DNA of 64,000 nucleotides. Origin: Pontibacter sp. Tf4. GTDB lineage: Bacteria; Bacteroidota; Bacteroidia; Cytophagales; Hymenobacteraceae. A model generated the notes under the pieces. It saw only the letters and a program-made list of their open reading frames with translations, ran no database searches and was not told the DNA's origin. The DNA lies in assembly GCF_014212495.1 (NCBI RefSeq), contig NZ_JACKZC010000001.1:124001-188000 (forward strand). Reading direction: 5' to 3'. Made by a program: the position numbers and the translations under genes. Positions 45,546-54,052 of the stretch are shown piece by piece (within the stretch, counting starts at the first letter, position 1; each line of letters begins with the position of its first letter).

Positions 45546-45935
45546 CTAATCGTTACGCTGTAGTTTGGCTTCTATGGTATGCTGGGTGTGCGGCACGGCA
45601 CGCAGTCTTTCTTTCGGGATAAGCTTGCCTGTAACTATACAAACGCCGTAAGTTCCGTTCTTAATGCGGATAAGGGCATTCTCCAGCTGCTGGATGAACT
45701 TCATCTGACGGGAAGCCAACTGGTTCAGGCTTTCTTTTTCTGCCGTATCAGCTCCATCTTCCAGTACTTTGGTAGGAGATGCCGTGTTATCAGTACCGGT
45801 ATCGTTGCGGCGGCTAAGGGTTTCCTTAATGAACGCTACTTCCTTTTTGGCATTCGTCAGCTTTTCGTTGATGATGCCTTCAAACTCCATCAGCTCTTCT
45901 CTGGAATAACGCTGTCTTTCTTCGTTCGTATTCAT
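45546..45935 (-). CDS. DksA/TraR-like protein lacking the four-cysteine zinc finger
   Basis: 129 residues. A coiled-coil N-terminal half (EELMEFEGIINEKLTNAKKEVAFIKETL ... ASRQMKFIQQLENALIRIKNGTYGVC) matches DksA/TraR, which binds RNA polymerase through its secondary channel. The zinc finger normally contains four Cys; only one (GVC) remains, followed by IVTGKLIPKERLRAVPHTQH, so zinc binding is lost, as I recall for other Bacteroidota members. A minus-strand -7 box TATTTTTG at 46088-46095 would give a leader of about 145 nt. Cotranscribed with scpB. Confidence 0.85.
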   Translation of the reverse strand: MNTNEERQRYSREELMEFEGIINEKLTNAKKEVAFIKETLSRRNDTGTDNTASPTKVLEDGADTAEKESLNQLASRQMKFIQQLENALIRIKNGTYGVCIVTGKLIPKERLRAVPHTQHTIEAKLQRND

Positions 45936-46277
45936 TGTATGGTATAAGTATACTTGCTTGGACTTCGTTTTTTATAGTTACCCTTGCTTTGGTCTTCAAC
46001 AGCAAAGCTTCTTTTATAGTTTATTTTACCAATTGTTACGCCCCTGTTCATTGCTTTTAACAGAGTAGTTTTTGGTAAAATTCGTGCAAAAATAGTAGTA
46101 ATATTTATACTTTGCTACCTATCCTGCCATATTTAAAATTTTTTAACACACAGTATCAGCACTTTCCGTAACACAGTACAAACTTTTCGGGCTCCTGCTT
46201 CTGTTTGCGGGCACTTTCAGTACTGACTTACAAAAACCAGTCCAATTTACTGTGTTTCAGAACTATAGCTAAAAACC
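45936..46277. other. Long upstream region of the DksA-like gene
   Basis: A 342-bp non-coding gap. A possible -7 box for the DksA-like gene (TATTTTTG, minus strand, 46088-46095) is the only recognisable signal. One CTATAG octamer lies near its right end. No RNA gene identified. Confidence 0.45.
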
Positions 46278-46754
46278 CTAAAAGCTAAGCATATGGATGA
46301 CGGCTGCAGCTGCTTCCACGCCTTTGTTGCCATGCTTTCCGCCTGCTCTATCCAGGGCCTGCTCCAGGTTATTGGTCGTAACCAGGCCAAACGCTACCGG
46401 CTTGTTGTACTTCAGCGACACGTTGGTCAGGCCGTTTGCCACCGCGTGGTTAATGTAATCGTCGTGTTTGGTATCGCCTTTAATTACAACACCAATACAG
46501 ATCACGGCATCAATCTCCTCGTGCTGGGCTAAAAACTGGGCTCCTAAGGTAAGCTCAAAACTGCCCGGCACTGTGTTACGGAAGATGTTCTCTTTTTGTG
46601 CGCCGTGCTTTAAAAGTGTTTCGATGGCGCCGTTGCTCAGGGCGTCGGTAATGTCTTTGTGCCACTCGGCTACTACCAGGCCAAACTTTTTGTCCGCCAT
46701 ATCGGCGAAGGTAGCGGTGTTGTACTCGTTCAGGTTCTTTAAAGCTGTTGCCAT
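46278..46754 (-). CDS. ribH: 6,7-dimethyl-8-ribityllumazine synthase
   Basis: 158 residues, full length. It condenses 5-amino-6-ribitylaminouracil with dihydroxybutanone phosphate in riboflavin synthesis and forms large shells. Motifs: VVAEWHKDITDALSNGAIETLLKHG, PGSFELTLGAQFLA, AVICIGVVIKGDTKHDDYINHAVANGLTNVSLKYNKPVAFGLVTTNN, ending in GGKHGNKGVEAA. The conserved His of KHDDYI is the general-acid site. Downstream of the TPR-anchor gene with a terminator between. Confidence 0.95.
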   Translation of the reverse strand: MATALKNLNEYNTATFADMADKKFGLVVAEWHKDITDALSNGAIETLLKHGAQKENIFRNTVPGSFELTLGAQFLAQHEEIDAVICIGVVIKGDTKHDDYINHAVANGLTNVSLKYNKPVAFGLVTTNNLEQALDRAGGKHGNKGVEAAAAVIHMLSF

Positions 46755-46839
46755 ACTTTATAATTGCTGATTGTTAATTGTTGATTGTTGCCTGTAGACA
46801 AACAACTATAGTTATAGTTTAAGGCAGGTTATAAAACAG

Positions 46840-46876
46840 AAGCGCTTTTGCCTTATAGTTAAAGACAAAAGCGCTT
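46840..46876 (-). terminator. Terminator after the TPR-anchor gene
   Basis: Perfect 11-bp stem AAGCGCTTTTG (46840-46850) / CAAAAGCGCTT (46866-46876), loop 15. Confidence 0.8.
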
Positions 46877-46900
46877 GTATAGTTTATACGCAGGCGTAAA

Positions 46901-47614
46901 TTAGTTTGCGCCTCCGGCCAGCATTTCTGCACGGGCCTTGTATTTTTTAGCGTCGTTCAGTTCAGCTGATGTTACGTAGTCTTTCACGATCTTGTCGTAC
47001 GCTTCGGCAGCTGCCTTATAGTTGTTATCGGCTTCGTAAGCGATACCGGCTTTCATGATGTACTGTGGCGAAAAGAACTCGTTGGCATTGTGGTTAGCCG
47101 CTTTCATGTACTGGTCAGCCGCTTCCTTGTTCTTGCCTTGCTCTGATAAAGCATCACCGATTAAACTATAAGCACGGGCCTGCAGCAGGTAATCATCTGA
47201 TTCAAATTCTTCCAGGTGATTCTGTGCTTCTGCAAACTTTCCTTCTTTTAAAAGGGCTACACCAGCATAGAAGTTAGCCAGGTTACCGGCATCTGTTCCG
47301 CTGTACTCATCAGCAATTGCTACAAAGCCTTTGTACTGGCCATCGCCGTTCAGGGCTTTGTTCAGCGAGTCGGCTTCGAAGTAATAAGTAGCCTGGAACA
47401 TAGCTTCCTGAGCTTCCTGGGCCTGCGTGGTGCGGTGGTTATAGTATAAAAATCCTGCTACAATAAGGGCAGCAATGGCGGCAAACACACCGAGCAGTTT
47501 CGACTTGTTTTTCTTCACGAAATCATCCGTGTGCGACAGACGTTCTGCTAACGCATCCGGATTCTCAACCAGCTCCTCAAACTCGCTGTGCTTCTTTACT
47601 GTTTCTTTAGCCAT
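46901..47614 (-). CDS. Membrane-anchored TPR protein (YfgM-like)
   Basis: 237 residues. A cytosolic head (VKKHSEFEELVENPDALAERLSHTDDFVKKNKSK) precedes one membrane helix (about 39-58, LLGVFAAIAALIVAGFLYY). TPR repeats follow (FVAIADEYSGTDAGNLANFYAGVALLKEGKFAEAQNHLEEF; AYSLIGDALSEQGKNKEAADQYMKAA; KAGIAYEADNNYKAAAEAYDKIV). This matches YfgM, which links PpiD to the SecYEG translocon in E. coli; a PpiD-like protein is encoded at 36.8-38.9 kb. That link is inference. Adjacent to ribH and pdhA on the same strand. Confidence 0.85.
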   Translation of the reverse strand: MAKETVKKHSEFEELVENPDALAERLSHTDDFVKKNKSKLLGVFAAIAALIVAGFLYYNHRTTQAQEAQEAMFQATYYFEADSLNKALNGDGQYKGFVAIADEYSGTDAGNLANFYAGVALLKEGKFAEAQNHLEEFESDDYLLQARAYSLIGDALSEQGKNKEAADQYMKAANHNANEFFSPQYIMKAGIAYEADNNYKAAAEAYDKIVKDYVTSAELNDAKKYKARAEMLAGGAN

Positions 47615-47728
47615 CAGTATTAATTGAATTAGAAATTCAAAAGTAGGAATAAAAAATTGGATATAAATCTATGTCCCTTATTTCGGAACACCAAATTTAT
47701 AATTTTTAATTCCTAATTCTAAATTATT

Positions 47729-48772
47729 TTAGTCCATCACGTAAGGGTAGTCCGGCTCCACGTAAATATCTGTGTACAACTCAGATGGGTCCGGATAAGG
47801 AGACTCTTCGGCAAATTTAACGGCATCTGCTACCTGCTGCTTCACTTTCTCGTCTATCTGCTCCAGTTCTTCTTCGGTGGCCCAGCCATTTTTAAGGATG
47901 GTAGCTGCAACTGCTTCAATCGAGTCGCGGCCTTTGTAGTCTTCCAGTTCCTCTTTTGTTCTGTACTTGGCAGGGTCCGACATAGAGTGGCCTTTGTAGC
48001 GGTAAGTTCTGAACTCCAGCAGGGTTGGTCCTTCGCCGGCGCGGGCACGTTCTGCGGCTTCTGCAACAGCTGTGTGCACGTTCTCTACCACCATCGCATC
48101 TACAGGCATAGAAGGAATATCGTAAGACAAGCCTAATTTATATAGTTCCTGTACGTTTGAGGTACGACGTACCGATGTACCCATCGCATACCCGTTGTTC
48201 TCGATCACGAAAATAACCGGCAGTTTCCAGGTCATGGCCATGTTCAGCGCCTCGTGGAAAGCACCCTGACGCACAGCACCATCGCCCATGTAGCAAATGC
48301 ACAGGTTACCGGTTTTGTTATACTTCTCAGCAAAGGCAATACCAGCACCAAGCGGCACCTGACCACCAACTATACCGTGGCCTCCCATAAAGTTCACGTT
48401 CTTATCGAACATGTGCATGGAGCCGCCTTTACCTTTAGAGCAACCGGTTACTTTGGCAAACATCTCTGCCATGATAGCGCCCGGATCAGTGCCCAGCGCC
48501 AGCGGGTGTGCGTGGTCGCGGTAAGCTGTGATCCACTTATCGTCTTTGGTAAGCGCGGTTACGGCACCGGCCACACAGGCTTCCTGACCAATGTATAAGT
48601 GGCAGAAACCCTTAATCTTTTGCTGGCCGTATAGCTGACCTGATTTTTCTTCGAAGCGGCGCATGAGTTTCATCGACTCAAACCACCACATATATGTTTC
48701 CTTTGAAAACTTTGGCTCAGCCTGTACCTTTGCTTTCGCCGACTTCGCGCTTGCCTTTTCTTTCGTAGCCAT
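47729..48772 (-). CDS. pdhA: Pyruvate dehydrogenase E1 component subunit alpha
   Basis: 347 residues, thiamine-diphosphate-dependent E1-alpha. The TPP motif is GDGAVRQGAFHEALNMAMTWKLPVIFVIENNGYAMGTSV (GDG...NN, about 170-207). Other marks: GGSMHMFDKNVNFMGGHGIVGGQVPLGAGIAFAEKY and the phosphorylation-loop-like YKGHSMSDPAKYRTKEE. An Ala/Lys-rich N-terminal extension (MATKEKASAKSAKAKVQAEP) precedes the catalytic domain. The E1-beta and E2 partners are not in this window. Confidence 0.95.
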   Translation of the reverse strand: MATKEKASAKSAKAKVQAEPKFSKETYMWWFESMKLMRRFEEKSGQLYGQQKIKGFCHLYIGQEACVAGAVTALTKDDKWITAYRDHAHPLALGTDPGAIMAEMFAKVTGCSKGKGGSMHMFDKNVNFMGGHGIVGGQVPLGAGIAFAEKYNKTGNLCICYMGDGAVRQGAFHEALNMAMTWKLPVIFVIENNGYAMGTSVRRTSNVQELYKLGLSYDIPSMPVDAMVVENVHTAVAEAAERARAGEGPTLLEFRTYRYKGHSMSDPAKYRTKEELEDYKGRDSIEAVAATILKNGWATEEELEQIDEKVKQQVADAVKFAEESPYPDPSELYTDIYVEPDYPYVMD

Positions 48773-48898
48773 GGTAAATATCTAATCTGGGTTTATCCGT
48801 TGCATGCTCAGGCAGAAAAAGTACCTTGCAGGCGGGGCTATAGGCCCGGAACGGGTTTAGCTGCGAAATTAAGGAAAAAGAAATCAATTAGAAACTGA

Positions 48899-50005
48899 AT
48901 GCTCCTCGAAAATCTAAGTCTGCTGTTTTTCAAGAACTACGACGATGCCTCCCTGGCTTTCTCGGAGCACATCAACTGCTTTATCGGCGACAACGGCAGC
49001 GGCAAAACCAACCTGCTCGATGCCATACATTACCTTTCGCTTACCAAAAGCGCTTTTAACAGCTCCGATGCGCAAAGCATAAAGCAGGGCGAGGAGTTTT
49101 TTATGGTAAAAGGCCGCTTTATAGTTGATGATACCAAACATACCGTGCAGGTAAGCCTGAAGCAAGGCCAGAAGAAGACCGTAACGCATAATAAAGTGCT
49201 GTATGAGAAGATGAGCGAGCATATAGGCCGTTTCCCGGTGGTGCTTATTTCGCCTTACGATACCGACCTGATCCGCGAAGGCAGCGAAGAACGCCGAAAG
49301 TACTTTGACAGCCTGATCTCGCAGCTGGACCATAGTTACCTGGAAACGCTGATACAGTTCAACTATATTCTGAAGCAGCGCAACTCGCTTTTAAAGCAGT
49401 TTGCCGACCGCAACTACTACGACCGCGATTACCTGCACATCCTGAATGAGCAACTGGTGCCACTGGGCCAGCAACTGGCGCGGGAGCGCGAGAGGTTCCT
49501 GGAAATGTTTGTCCCGGTCTTTCAGAAGCATTACCGCCACATCTCCGACAGCTCCGAAACAGTTACGCTAACTTATAAGAGCCAATTGTTAGGTTCTGAT
49601 TTTGCCCAGCAATTACTACAGCACGAGCGCAAGGATATGGCGCTGCAACGCACAACTATAGGCCCGCACAAAGACGATTTTGTGTTTCTGATGGATGGTA
49701 ACCCGGTGAAGCATTTTGGCTCGCAGGGGCAGCAGAAAAGCTATGTAATAGCCCTGAAACTGGCGCATTTTGAAGTAATGGCCGAACGACAGCACCACAA
49801 GCCCCTGCTCCTACTCGACGATATCTTCGACCGCCTGGACGAGAAGCGCATCACCAAACTCATGCAAATGGTAGCCGCCCACACTTTCGGACAGATTTTT
49901 TTAACAGACACCCACTTAGATAGAACCGACAAAATACTCGAAGGCCTCTCCGAAAGTATCCGTAGATTTGATGTGAAGGATGGGGTGGTGAAGGTGATTG
50001 GGTAA
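48899..50005 (+). CDS. recF: DNA replication and repair protein RecF
   Basis: 368 residues, SMC-like ATPase that loads RecA at gaps with RecOR. Walker A GDNGSGKTNLLDAIHYLSL (about 30-48), signature GSQGQQKSYVIALKL (about 276), Walker B PLLLLDDIFDRLDEKR and the final LTDTHLDR are all present. Divergent from pdhA by 126 bp. Convention often places recF near dnaA/dnaN, but neither is nearby here. Confidence 0.95.
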   Translation: MLLENLSLLFFKNYDDASLAFSEHINCFIGDNGSGKTNLLDAIHYLSLTKSAFNSSDAQSIKQGEEFFMVKGRFIVDDTKHTVQVSLKQGQKKTVTHNKVLYEKMSEHIGRFPVVLISPYDTDLIREGSEERRKYFDSLISQLDHSYLETLIQFNYILKQRNSLLKQFADRNYYDRDYLHILNEQLVPLGQQLARERERFLEMFVPVFQKHYRHISDSSETVTLTYKSQLLGSDFAQQLLQHERKDMALQRTTIGPHKDDFVFLMDGNPVKHFGSQGQQKSYVIALKLAHFEVMAERQHHKPLLLLDDIFDRLDEKRITKLMQMVAAHTFGQIFLTDTHLDRTDKILEGLSESIRRFDVKDGVVKVIG

Positions 50006-50061
50006 TTGTTGATGGTTAAATTGTTGATCGGGTAATTGTATATCATTCGTAGCGGAAATAA

Positions 50062-50340
50062 ATGCCAATAAATATCTATAATAAGGTAGATTTTGAAAGT
50101 ATAGTTTATCTATGTGATGATGTTTGGGACTTGCCTAGCCTGATTGATTCACTTGAGAATTGGCTTAGAAAAAAGGGTAAGAATTTACCAAAAGGATCTT
50201 ATGTAGCAGATATTGGATTTGATATCAGGAAGGATGCATCTGGAGGCGGTGGAGTAATCAATTCTGAATCTATGAGAATAATGGGAGAAATCGGCATGGA
50301 AGTTTACTTCTCAGAGTACCCGGGTACCATGACAAAATAA
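50062..50340 (+). CDS. Hypothetical 92-residue protein
   Basis: No family recognised. Hydrophilic, no signal or membrane segment; MPINIYNKVDFESIVYLCDDVWDLPSLIDSLENWLRKKGKNL then a Gly-rich patch (DASGGGGVINSES) and EIGMEVYFSEYPG. The gene is noticeably more AT-rich than its neighbours and is bracketed by AT-rich simple repeats (GTTGATGGTTAAATTGTTGAT upstream, TTCATAATTCATCATTACTAA downstream), so it may be a recent arrival. It lies between recF and the DUF721 gene. Confidence 0.6.
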   Translation: MPINIYNKVDFESIVYLCDDVWDLPSLIDSLENWLRKKGKNLPKGSYVADIGFDIRKDASGGGGVINSESMRIMGEIGMEVYFSEYPGTMTK

Positions 50341-50482
50341 AGTCAGAGAATCATGTAATTATGTTCTTTAGGATTTGCAATCCGAAAGAACGACAAAGAA
50401 CAACGAACTATAAGAACCTAATTATTAAATTCATTCAATCACCTATTCATAATTCATCATTACTAATTCATAATTACAAACT

Positions 50483-50806
50483 GTGCGCTACTACAAGAAG
50501 AAGGAAGAGATCGCGAGACGAAAAGCGGACACCCAGCCGATCGGGGATAGTATAAAAGCGCTGCTACAAGCTTACCGCCTCGAAGGCAAACTGAACGAAG
50601 TTAACCTGATTCAGCGCTGGGAGGAATTTATGGGCAAACCCATCGCCCTTAAAACGCAGGAACTGTTCTTTAGGGACGGAAAACTGTTTGTACGCTTAAC
50701 CTCTGCCCCACTCAAGCACGAACTCAACATGAGCAAAAGCAAGGTGGTAGAGCTGCTGAACCGAGCAGCCGGCCATGAGGTAGTAAAGGATGTGGTGTTC
50801 CTATAG
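50483..50806 (+). CDS. DUF721/DciA-like protein
   Basis: 107 residues from GTG 50483. It matches the DUF721/DciA family: IGDSIKALLQAYRLEGKLNEVNLIQRWEEFMGKPIALKTQELFFRDGKLFVRLTSAPLKHELNMSKSKVVELLN. DciA is the ancestral loader of the replicative helicase DnaB in bacteria lacking DnaC, and the family often lies near recF, as here. The product begins with a basic MRYYKKKEEIARRK segment. The stop TAG is formed by CTATAG of the iterated octamer. Confidence 0.82.
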   Translation: MRYYKKKEEIARRKADTQPIGDSIKALLQAYRLEGKLNEVNLIQRWEEFMGKPIALKTQELFFRDGKLFVRLTSAPLKHELNMSKSKVVELLNRAAGHEVVKDVVFL

Positions 50807-50855
50807 TTTAAACATGGTGCTATAGTTACCGTATCTTTTTCGAAAAATATAAACT

Positions 50856-51419
50856 ATGACCACCACCCCCGCTTACCGGCCTGTCTCCTACTCCCGCACT
50901 ACCCTGACGGAGCTTATGATCCCGAGCTATGCCAATTTTGGCGGTAAAATACATGGTGGCATTCTACTTTCTTTAATGGACAAGGTGGCTTATGCCTGTG
51001 CAGCCAAGCATGCTGGTAATTATTGCGTTACGGTTACGGTGGATGGTGTGCACTTTTTACAACCCGTAGAAGTACAGGAACTGGTGTCGCTGATGGCCTC
51101 GGTAAACTATGTGGGCAATACATCGCTGATGGTTGGCATAAAAGTGATTGCTGAGAACGTGAAAACCGGCTTGGTAAAGCATACCAATACCTGCTATTTT
51201 ACCATGGTAGCCAAAGGCGAAGACGACAAGCCAACCCAGGTGCCCGGCCTCCTGCTGGAAAACCATGACGATACCCGCCGTTTTCTGGAAGCCATTAAGC
51301 GTCGCGAACTGGCGAAACGCTACCAAACAGAGTTCGCCGAAGCCAAAACGATACTCTCTGTAGAACAGGAACTATACAAACTACAAGGCGAACGCTGCAA
51401 ACTGGCCTACCAACTATAG
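50856..51419 (+). CDS. Acyl-CoA thioesterase (hotdog fold)
   Basis: 187 residues, hotdog-fold thioesterase of the BACH/YciA type: RTTLTELMIPSYANFGGKIHGGILLSLMDKVAYACAAKHAGNYCVTVTVDGVHFLQPVEVQELVSLMASVNYVGNTSLMVGIKV. The HGG motif and the Asp of MDKVAYA are typical catalytic features. The C-terminal 60 residues are helical (EAIKRRELAKRYQTEFAEAKTILSVEQELYKLQGERC). It hydrolyses acyl-CoA; chain length unknown. Its stop TAG is again the TAG of CTATAGTT. Confidence 0.85.
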   Translation: MTTTPAYRPVSYSRTTLTELMIPSYANFGGKIHGGILLSLMDKVAYACAAKHAGNYCVTVTVDGVHFLQPVEVQELVSLMASVNYVGNTSLMVGIKVIAENVKTGLVKHTNTCYFTMVAKGEDDKPTQVPGLLLENHDDTRRFLEAIKRRELAKRYQTEFAEAKTILSVEQELYKLQGERCKLAYQL

Positions 51420-51570
51420 TTGCCCGATACCACTCGCGCGAGCCTTCCGCTTATGGTTAAGCTATAGTTTGAGCTCTTACCAAACAGCAGCATAAACTAT
51501 AGCCTACCAAACCAGATAATGCTTTTCTGATATTCTTATTTATATTTAAGGTCTACACCTATTACACATC

Positions 51571-52953
51571 ATGACCTTAAAACTTAACCTCACCCGCTTA
51601 CTGGCTTTGCTAACCATAGCCGCCTTATACCTTACAACTATACCCGCCACTTTTGCGCAAACTATAGTTCGCCAGGACGACGAAATTAAAAAGATGGTAG
51701 ATGAAATATCTGCCCAAAACCTGGAAGCCCTAGTTCGCAAACTGGCTTCTTTTGACACCCGTCACTCGCTGAGCACCATTAAAGACAAGAAAAAGGGCGT
51801 TGGCGCTGCCCGCGAATGGGTAAAATCAGAGTTTGAAAAATATGCGCAGGCATCGGACGGGCGCATGACAGTGGAGCTTGACAAATACCAGGTAAAAGCC
51901 AATGGGCAGCGCATTCCGCAGGATGTGGAACTGGCTAATGTAATGGCTACGCTTAAAGGCACCGACCCGAACGACGACCGCGTACTGATCATCAGCGGGC
52001 ACATGGACTCGCGCAACACCGATGTGATGGATGTAAAAGGCAGGGCGCCGGGCGCTAACGACGATGGCTCTGGCGTAGCAGCCGTGATGGAACTTGCCCG
52101 TATCATGGCTTCACGTCAGTTTCCGGCAACTATAATTTTTGTAGCTGTTACCGGCGAGGAGCAGGGGTTATTAGGTGCCCGCCACCTGGCCGAAAAAGCC
52201 AAAGCCCAGAACTGGAACCTGATCGCGATGCTGAACAACGACATGATCGGCAACTCCTCATCCGACGAAACAGAACTGCGCAACAACATGCAGGTACGCA
52301 TTTTTAGTGAAGGTGTGCCCGCCCTTGAAACCGAAGACCAGGCCCGTATGCGCCGCTCTACCAACCGCGAAAACGACAGCGAAAGCCGCCAGCTGGCCCG
52401 TTACATGAAAGAGACCGGCGAGCGCTATGTGGACCAGCTGGAAGTAAAACTGGTATACCGCAACGACCGTTTCCTGCGTGGTGGCGACCACACGCCGTTC
52501 AGCCAGAATGGTTTCCCGGCTATCCGTGTTTGCGAAATGAACGAGAACTACAGATACCAGCACCAGGACGTGCGCGTAGAAAACGGCATCCAGTACGGCG
52601 ACCTGCCCGAGTTTATAGACTATGAGTACATGCGCAAAAATGCGGCGCTTAATCTGGCTTCGCTGGCAAACCTGGCCTGGGCACCGTATGCACCAACCAA
52701 AGTAGGCGTAAACATCAAAAACCTGACAAACAAAACCGACCTGCAGTGGGAAGCGCCGACAAAAGGCAAAAAACCAGCCGGCTATTATGTACTGATGCGC
52801 GAAACCAGCAGCCCTTTATGGGAAAAGAAATTCTTTGTGAAGGACACAAAAGTTACCCTGCCTTACTCTAAAGACAACTACTTTTTTGCTGTGCAGTCTG
52901 TAGATGCCGAAGGCCACGAAAGCATCCCGGTTTTCCCGGTGCCGGTGCGCTAA
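51571..52953 (+). CDS. Secreted M28 family zinc aminopeptidase
   Basis: 460 residues. Signal peptide (MTLKLNLTRLLALLTIAALYLTTIPATFAQ) and an M28 di-zinc peptidase domain (about 40-360): ISGHMDSRN (His-x-Asp), GANDDGSGVAA (bridging Asp), VTGEEQGLLGARHL (Glu general base), LNNDMIGN (Asp ligand) and GGDHTPFSQNGFPAIRV (His ligand). A C-terminal beta domain follows (about 370-460, VGVNIKNLTNKTDLQWEAPTKGKKPAGYYVLMRET...), resembling fibronectin type III. It removes N-terminal amino acids from peptides outside the cytoplasm. Confidence 0.92.
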   Translation: MTLKLNLTRLLALLTIAALYLTTIPATFAQTIVRQDDEIKKMVDEISAQNLEALVRKLASFDTRHSLSTIKDKKKGVGAAREWVKSEFEKYAQASDGRMTVELDKYQVKANGQRIPQDVELANVMATLKGTDPNDDRVLIISGHMDSRNTDVMDVKGRAPGANDDGSGVAAVMELARIMASRQFPATIIFVAVTGEEQGLLGARHLAEKAKAQNWNLIAMLNNDMIGNSSSDETELRNNMQVRIFSEGVPALETEDQARMRRSTNRENDSESRQLARYMKETGERYVDQLEVKLVYRNDRFLRGGDHTPFSQNGFPAIRVCEMNENYRYQHQDVRVENGIQYGDLPEFIDYEYMRKNAALNLASLANLAWAPYAPTKVGVNIKNLTNKTDLQWEAPTKGKKPAGYYVLMRETSSPLWEKKFFVKDTKVTLPYSKDNYFFAVQSVDAEGHESIPVFPVPVR

Positions 52954-52974
52954 CTATAGCTAAACTATAGCCAG

Positions 52975-53006
52975 AAGGCAGAGACTAAACTATAGTTTCT
53001 GCCTTT
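52975..53006 (+). terminator. M28 gene terminator with the octamer in its loop
   Basis: AAGGCAGA (52975-52982) pairs with TCTGCCTT (52998-53005), followed by T run; the loop contains AAACTATAGTTT, so the iterated palindrome extends the stem. Confidence 0.85.
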
Positions 53007-53046
53007 TTGCTTTTTATGCTACCCGCCGCCAAAACTATAGTTGAAA

Positions 53047-53073
53047 CAAAAAAAGCAGCCATAACAGGCTGCT
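53047..53073 (-). terminator. Terminator of the GIN-domain gene
   Basis: AGCAGCC (53054-53060) pairs with GGCTGCT (53067-53073). On the minus strand it is followed by T7, just after the GIN-domain stop. Confidence 0.85.
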
Positions 53074-53100
53074 CTTTCCAAGGTGTGTAATTGTATTCTC

Positions 53101-53820
53101 TTAAAGTTTCGATATACGGCTGGCTGCCGTTGTTTCTGCTTCTATTTTAGGAGAGCCGGCATACGCCACATGCGATGCGCCCGATGCATTTACCACCAGG
53201 TTATCGGTAGCGTGCACTTTTACACTGCTGGCGCCACTGGTACTTACTTTCACCCGCTTAGCTATTAAATCCTGCGTATTTACCGATGATGCTCCGGACA
53301 TATCCAGCTTTAATTCGTCGGCACGGCCTGTCAATACCACTTTGCTGGCGCCGCTCATATTCGAAAATATTTTCTTAGCCTCTATATCCAGCTTCACATT
53401 AGAGCCACCGCTCATATCCAGCTGAAAATCACCAGCCTTTAATTTAGATAAGCCCGTCACTTTAACACCACCGCTAATATCGATCTTGTTCAGATCCTTT
53501 ACAGTTATATAAGCCTTCATTCCTTTTCTGGAGTTAATGCTTCCTTCAGTGTAAATGTGCAGCACGCCATTCTTTACCTGGGTTTTGATGTTATCCATCA
53601 GGTTCTCTTCGGCTTCAATTTTAAGGCTTTCGGTGTTGCCCTGCTCTATTTCTACAGCAAAGCCGCCGCTAACTTTTATACCGTTAAAATCAGACACCTT
53701 GCGGGTTTGGGTCTGCAGGTTACCGTTTCCTTTTACCTGGGCTATTGCAGCGCCATTCAGTAATACAAAGGCCAGCAGCAGGGCAAAGATCGTAAGAGGG
53801 CGTTTGGTAGAGTTGTCCAT
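53101..53820 (-). CDS. GIN domain protein (DUF2807), secreted
   Basis: 239 residues. Signal peptide (LTIFALLLAFVLLNGAAIAQ) and a putative auto-transporter adhesin head GIN domain: a right-handed beta-helix-like run of short repeats (FNGIKVSGGFAVEIEQG ... LNKIDISGGVKVTGL ... FQLDMSGGSNVKLDIEAKKIFSNMSGASKVVLTG ... LKLDMSGASSVNTQDL ... VKVSTSGASSVKVHA ... VNASGASHVAYAG). Each repeat is about 20 residues with SGGS/SGAS turns. Typical of Bacteroidota; function probably surface or periplasmic binding. Ends in its own terminator. Confidence 0.88.
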   Translation of the reverse strand: MDNSTKRPLTIFALLLAFVLLNGAAIAQVKGNGNLQTQTRKVSDFNGIKVSGGFAVEIEQGNTESLKIEAEENLMDNIKTQVKNGVLHIYTEGSINSRKGMKAYITVKDLNKIDISGGVKVTGLSKLKAGDFQLDMSGGSNVKLDIEAKKIFSNMSGASKVVLTGRADELKLDMSGASSVNTQDLIAKRVKVSTSGASSVKVHATDNLVVNASGASHVAYAGSPKIEAETTAASRISKL

Positions 53821-53882
53821 AGTTTTATTCTGTTAGTTTATCTTTAATTCAGTTTCTTCCTGTCTGATTCTGACTAATAGAT

Positions 53883-53936
53883 GCCCGAAATCCGGAAAGG
53901 TTGCTTCGGGCAGAAAAAATTTTTCTGTTTTTTTTG
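53883..53936. other. Hairpin and 17-bp palindrome upstream of the GIN gene
   Basis: GCCCGAA (53883-53889) pairs with TTCGGGC (53905-53911), followed at once by CAGAAAAAATTTTTCTG (53911-53927) and a T8 run. It could be a terminator on the plus strand or a leader structure of the GIN gene on the minus strand; neither is certain. Confidence 0.4.
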
Positions 53937-54052
53937 ATGCATGATCTTTAAGCAGCTTCTCTGTTGATGTCAGAAATCGGATCATTGGTCCGGCAGGACT
54001 TGCTGTCTATCTAACAGGCAAAACTATAGCGGCTAAACTGGTATTTATAGTA

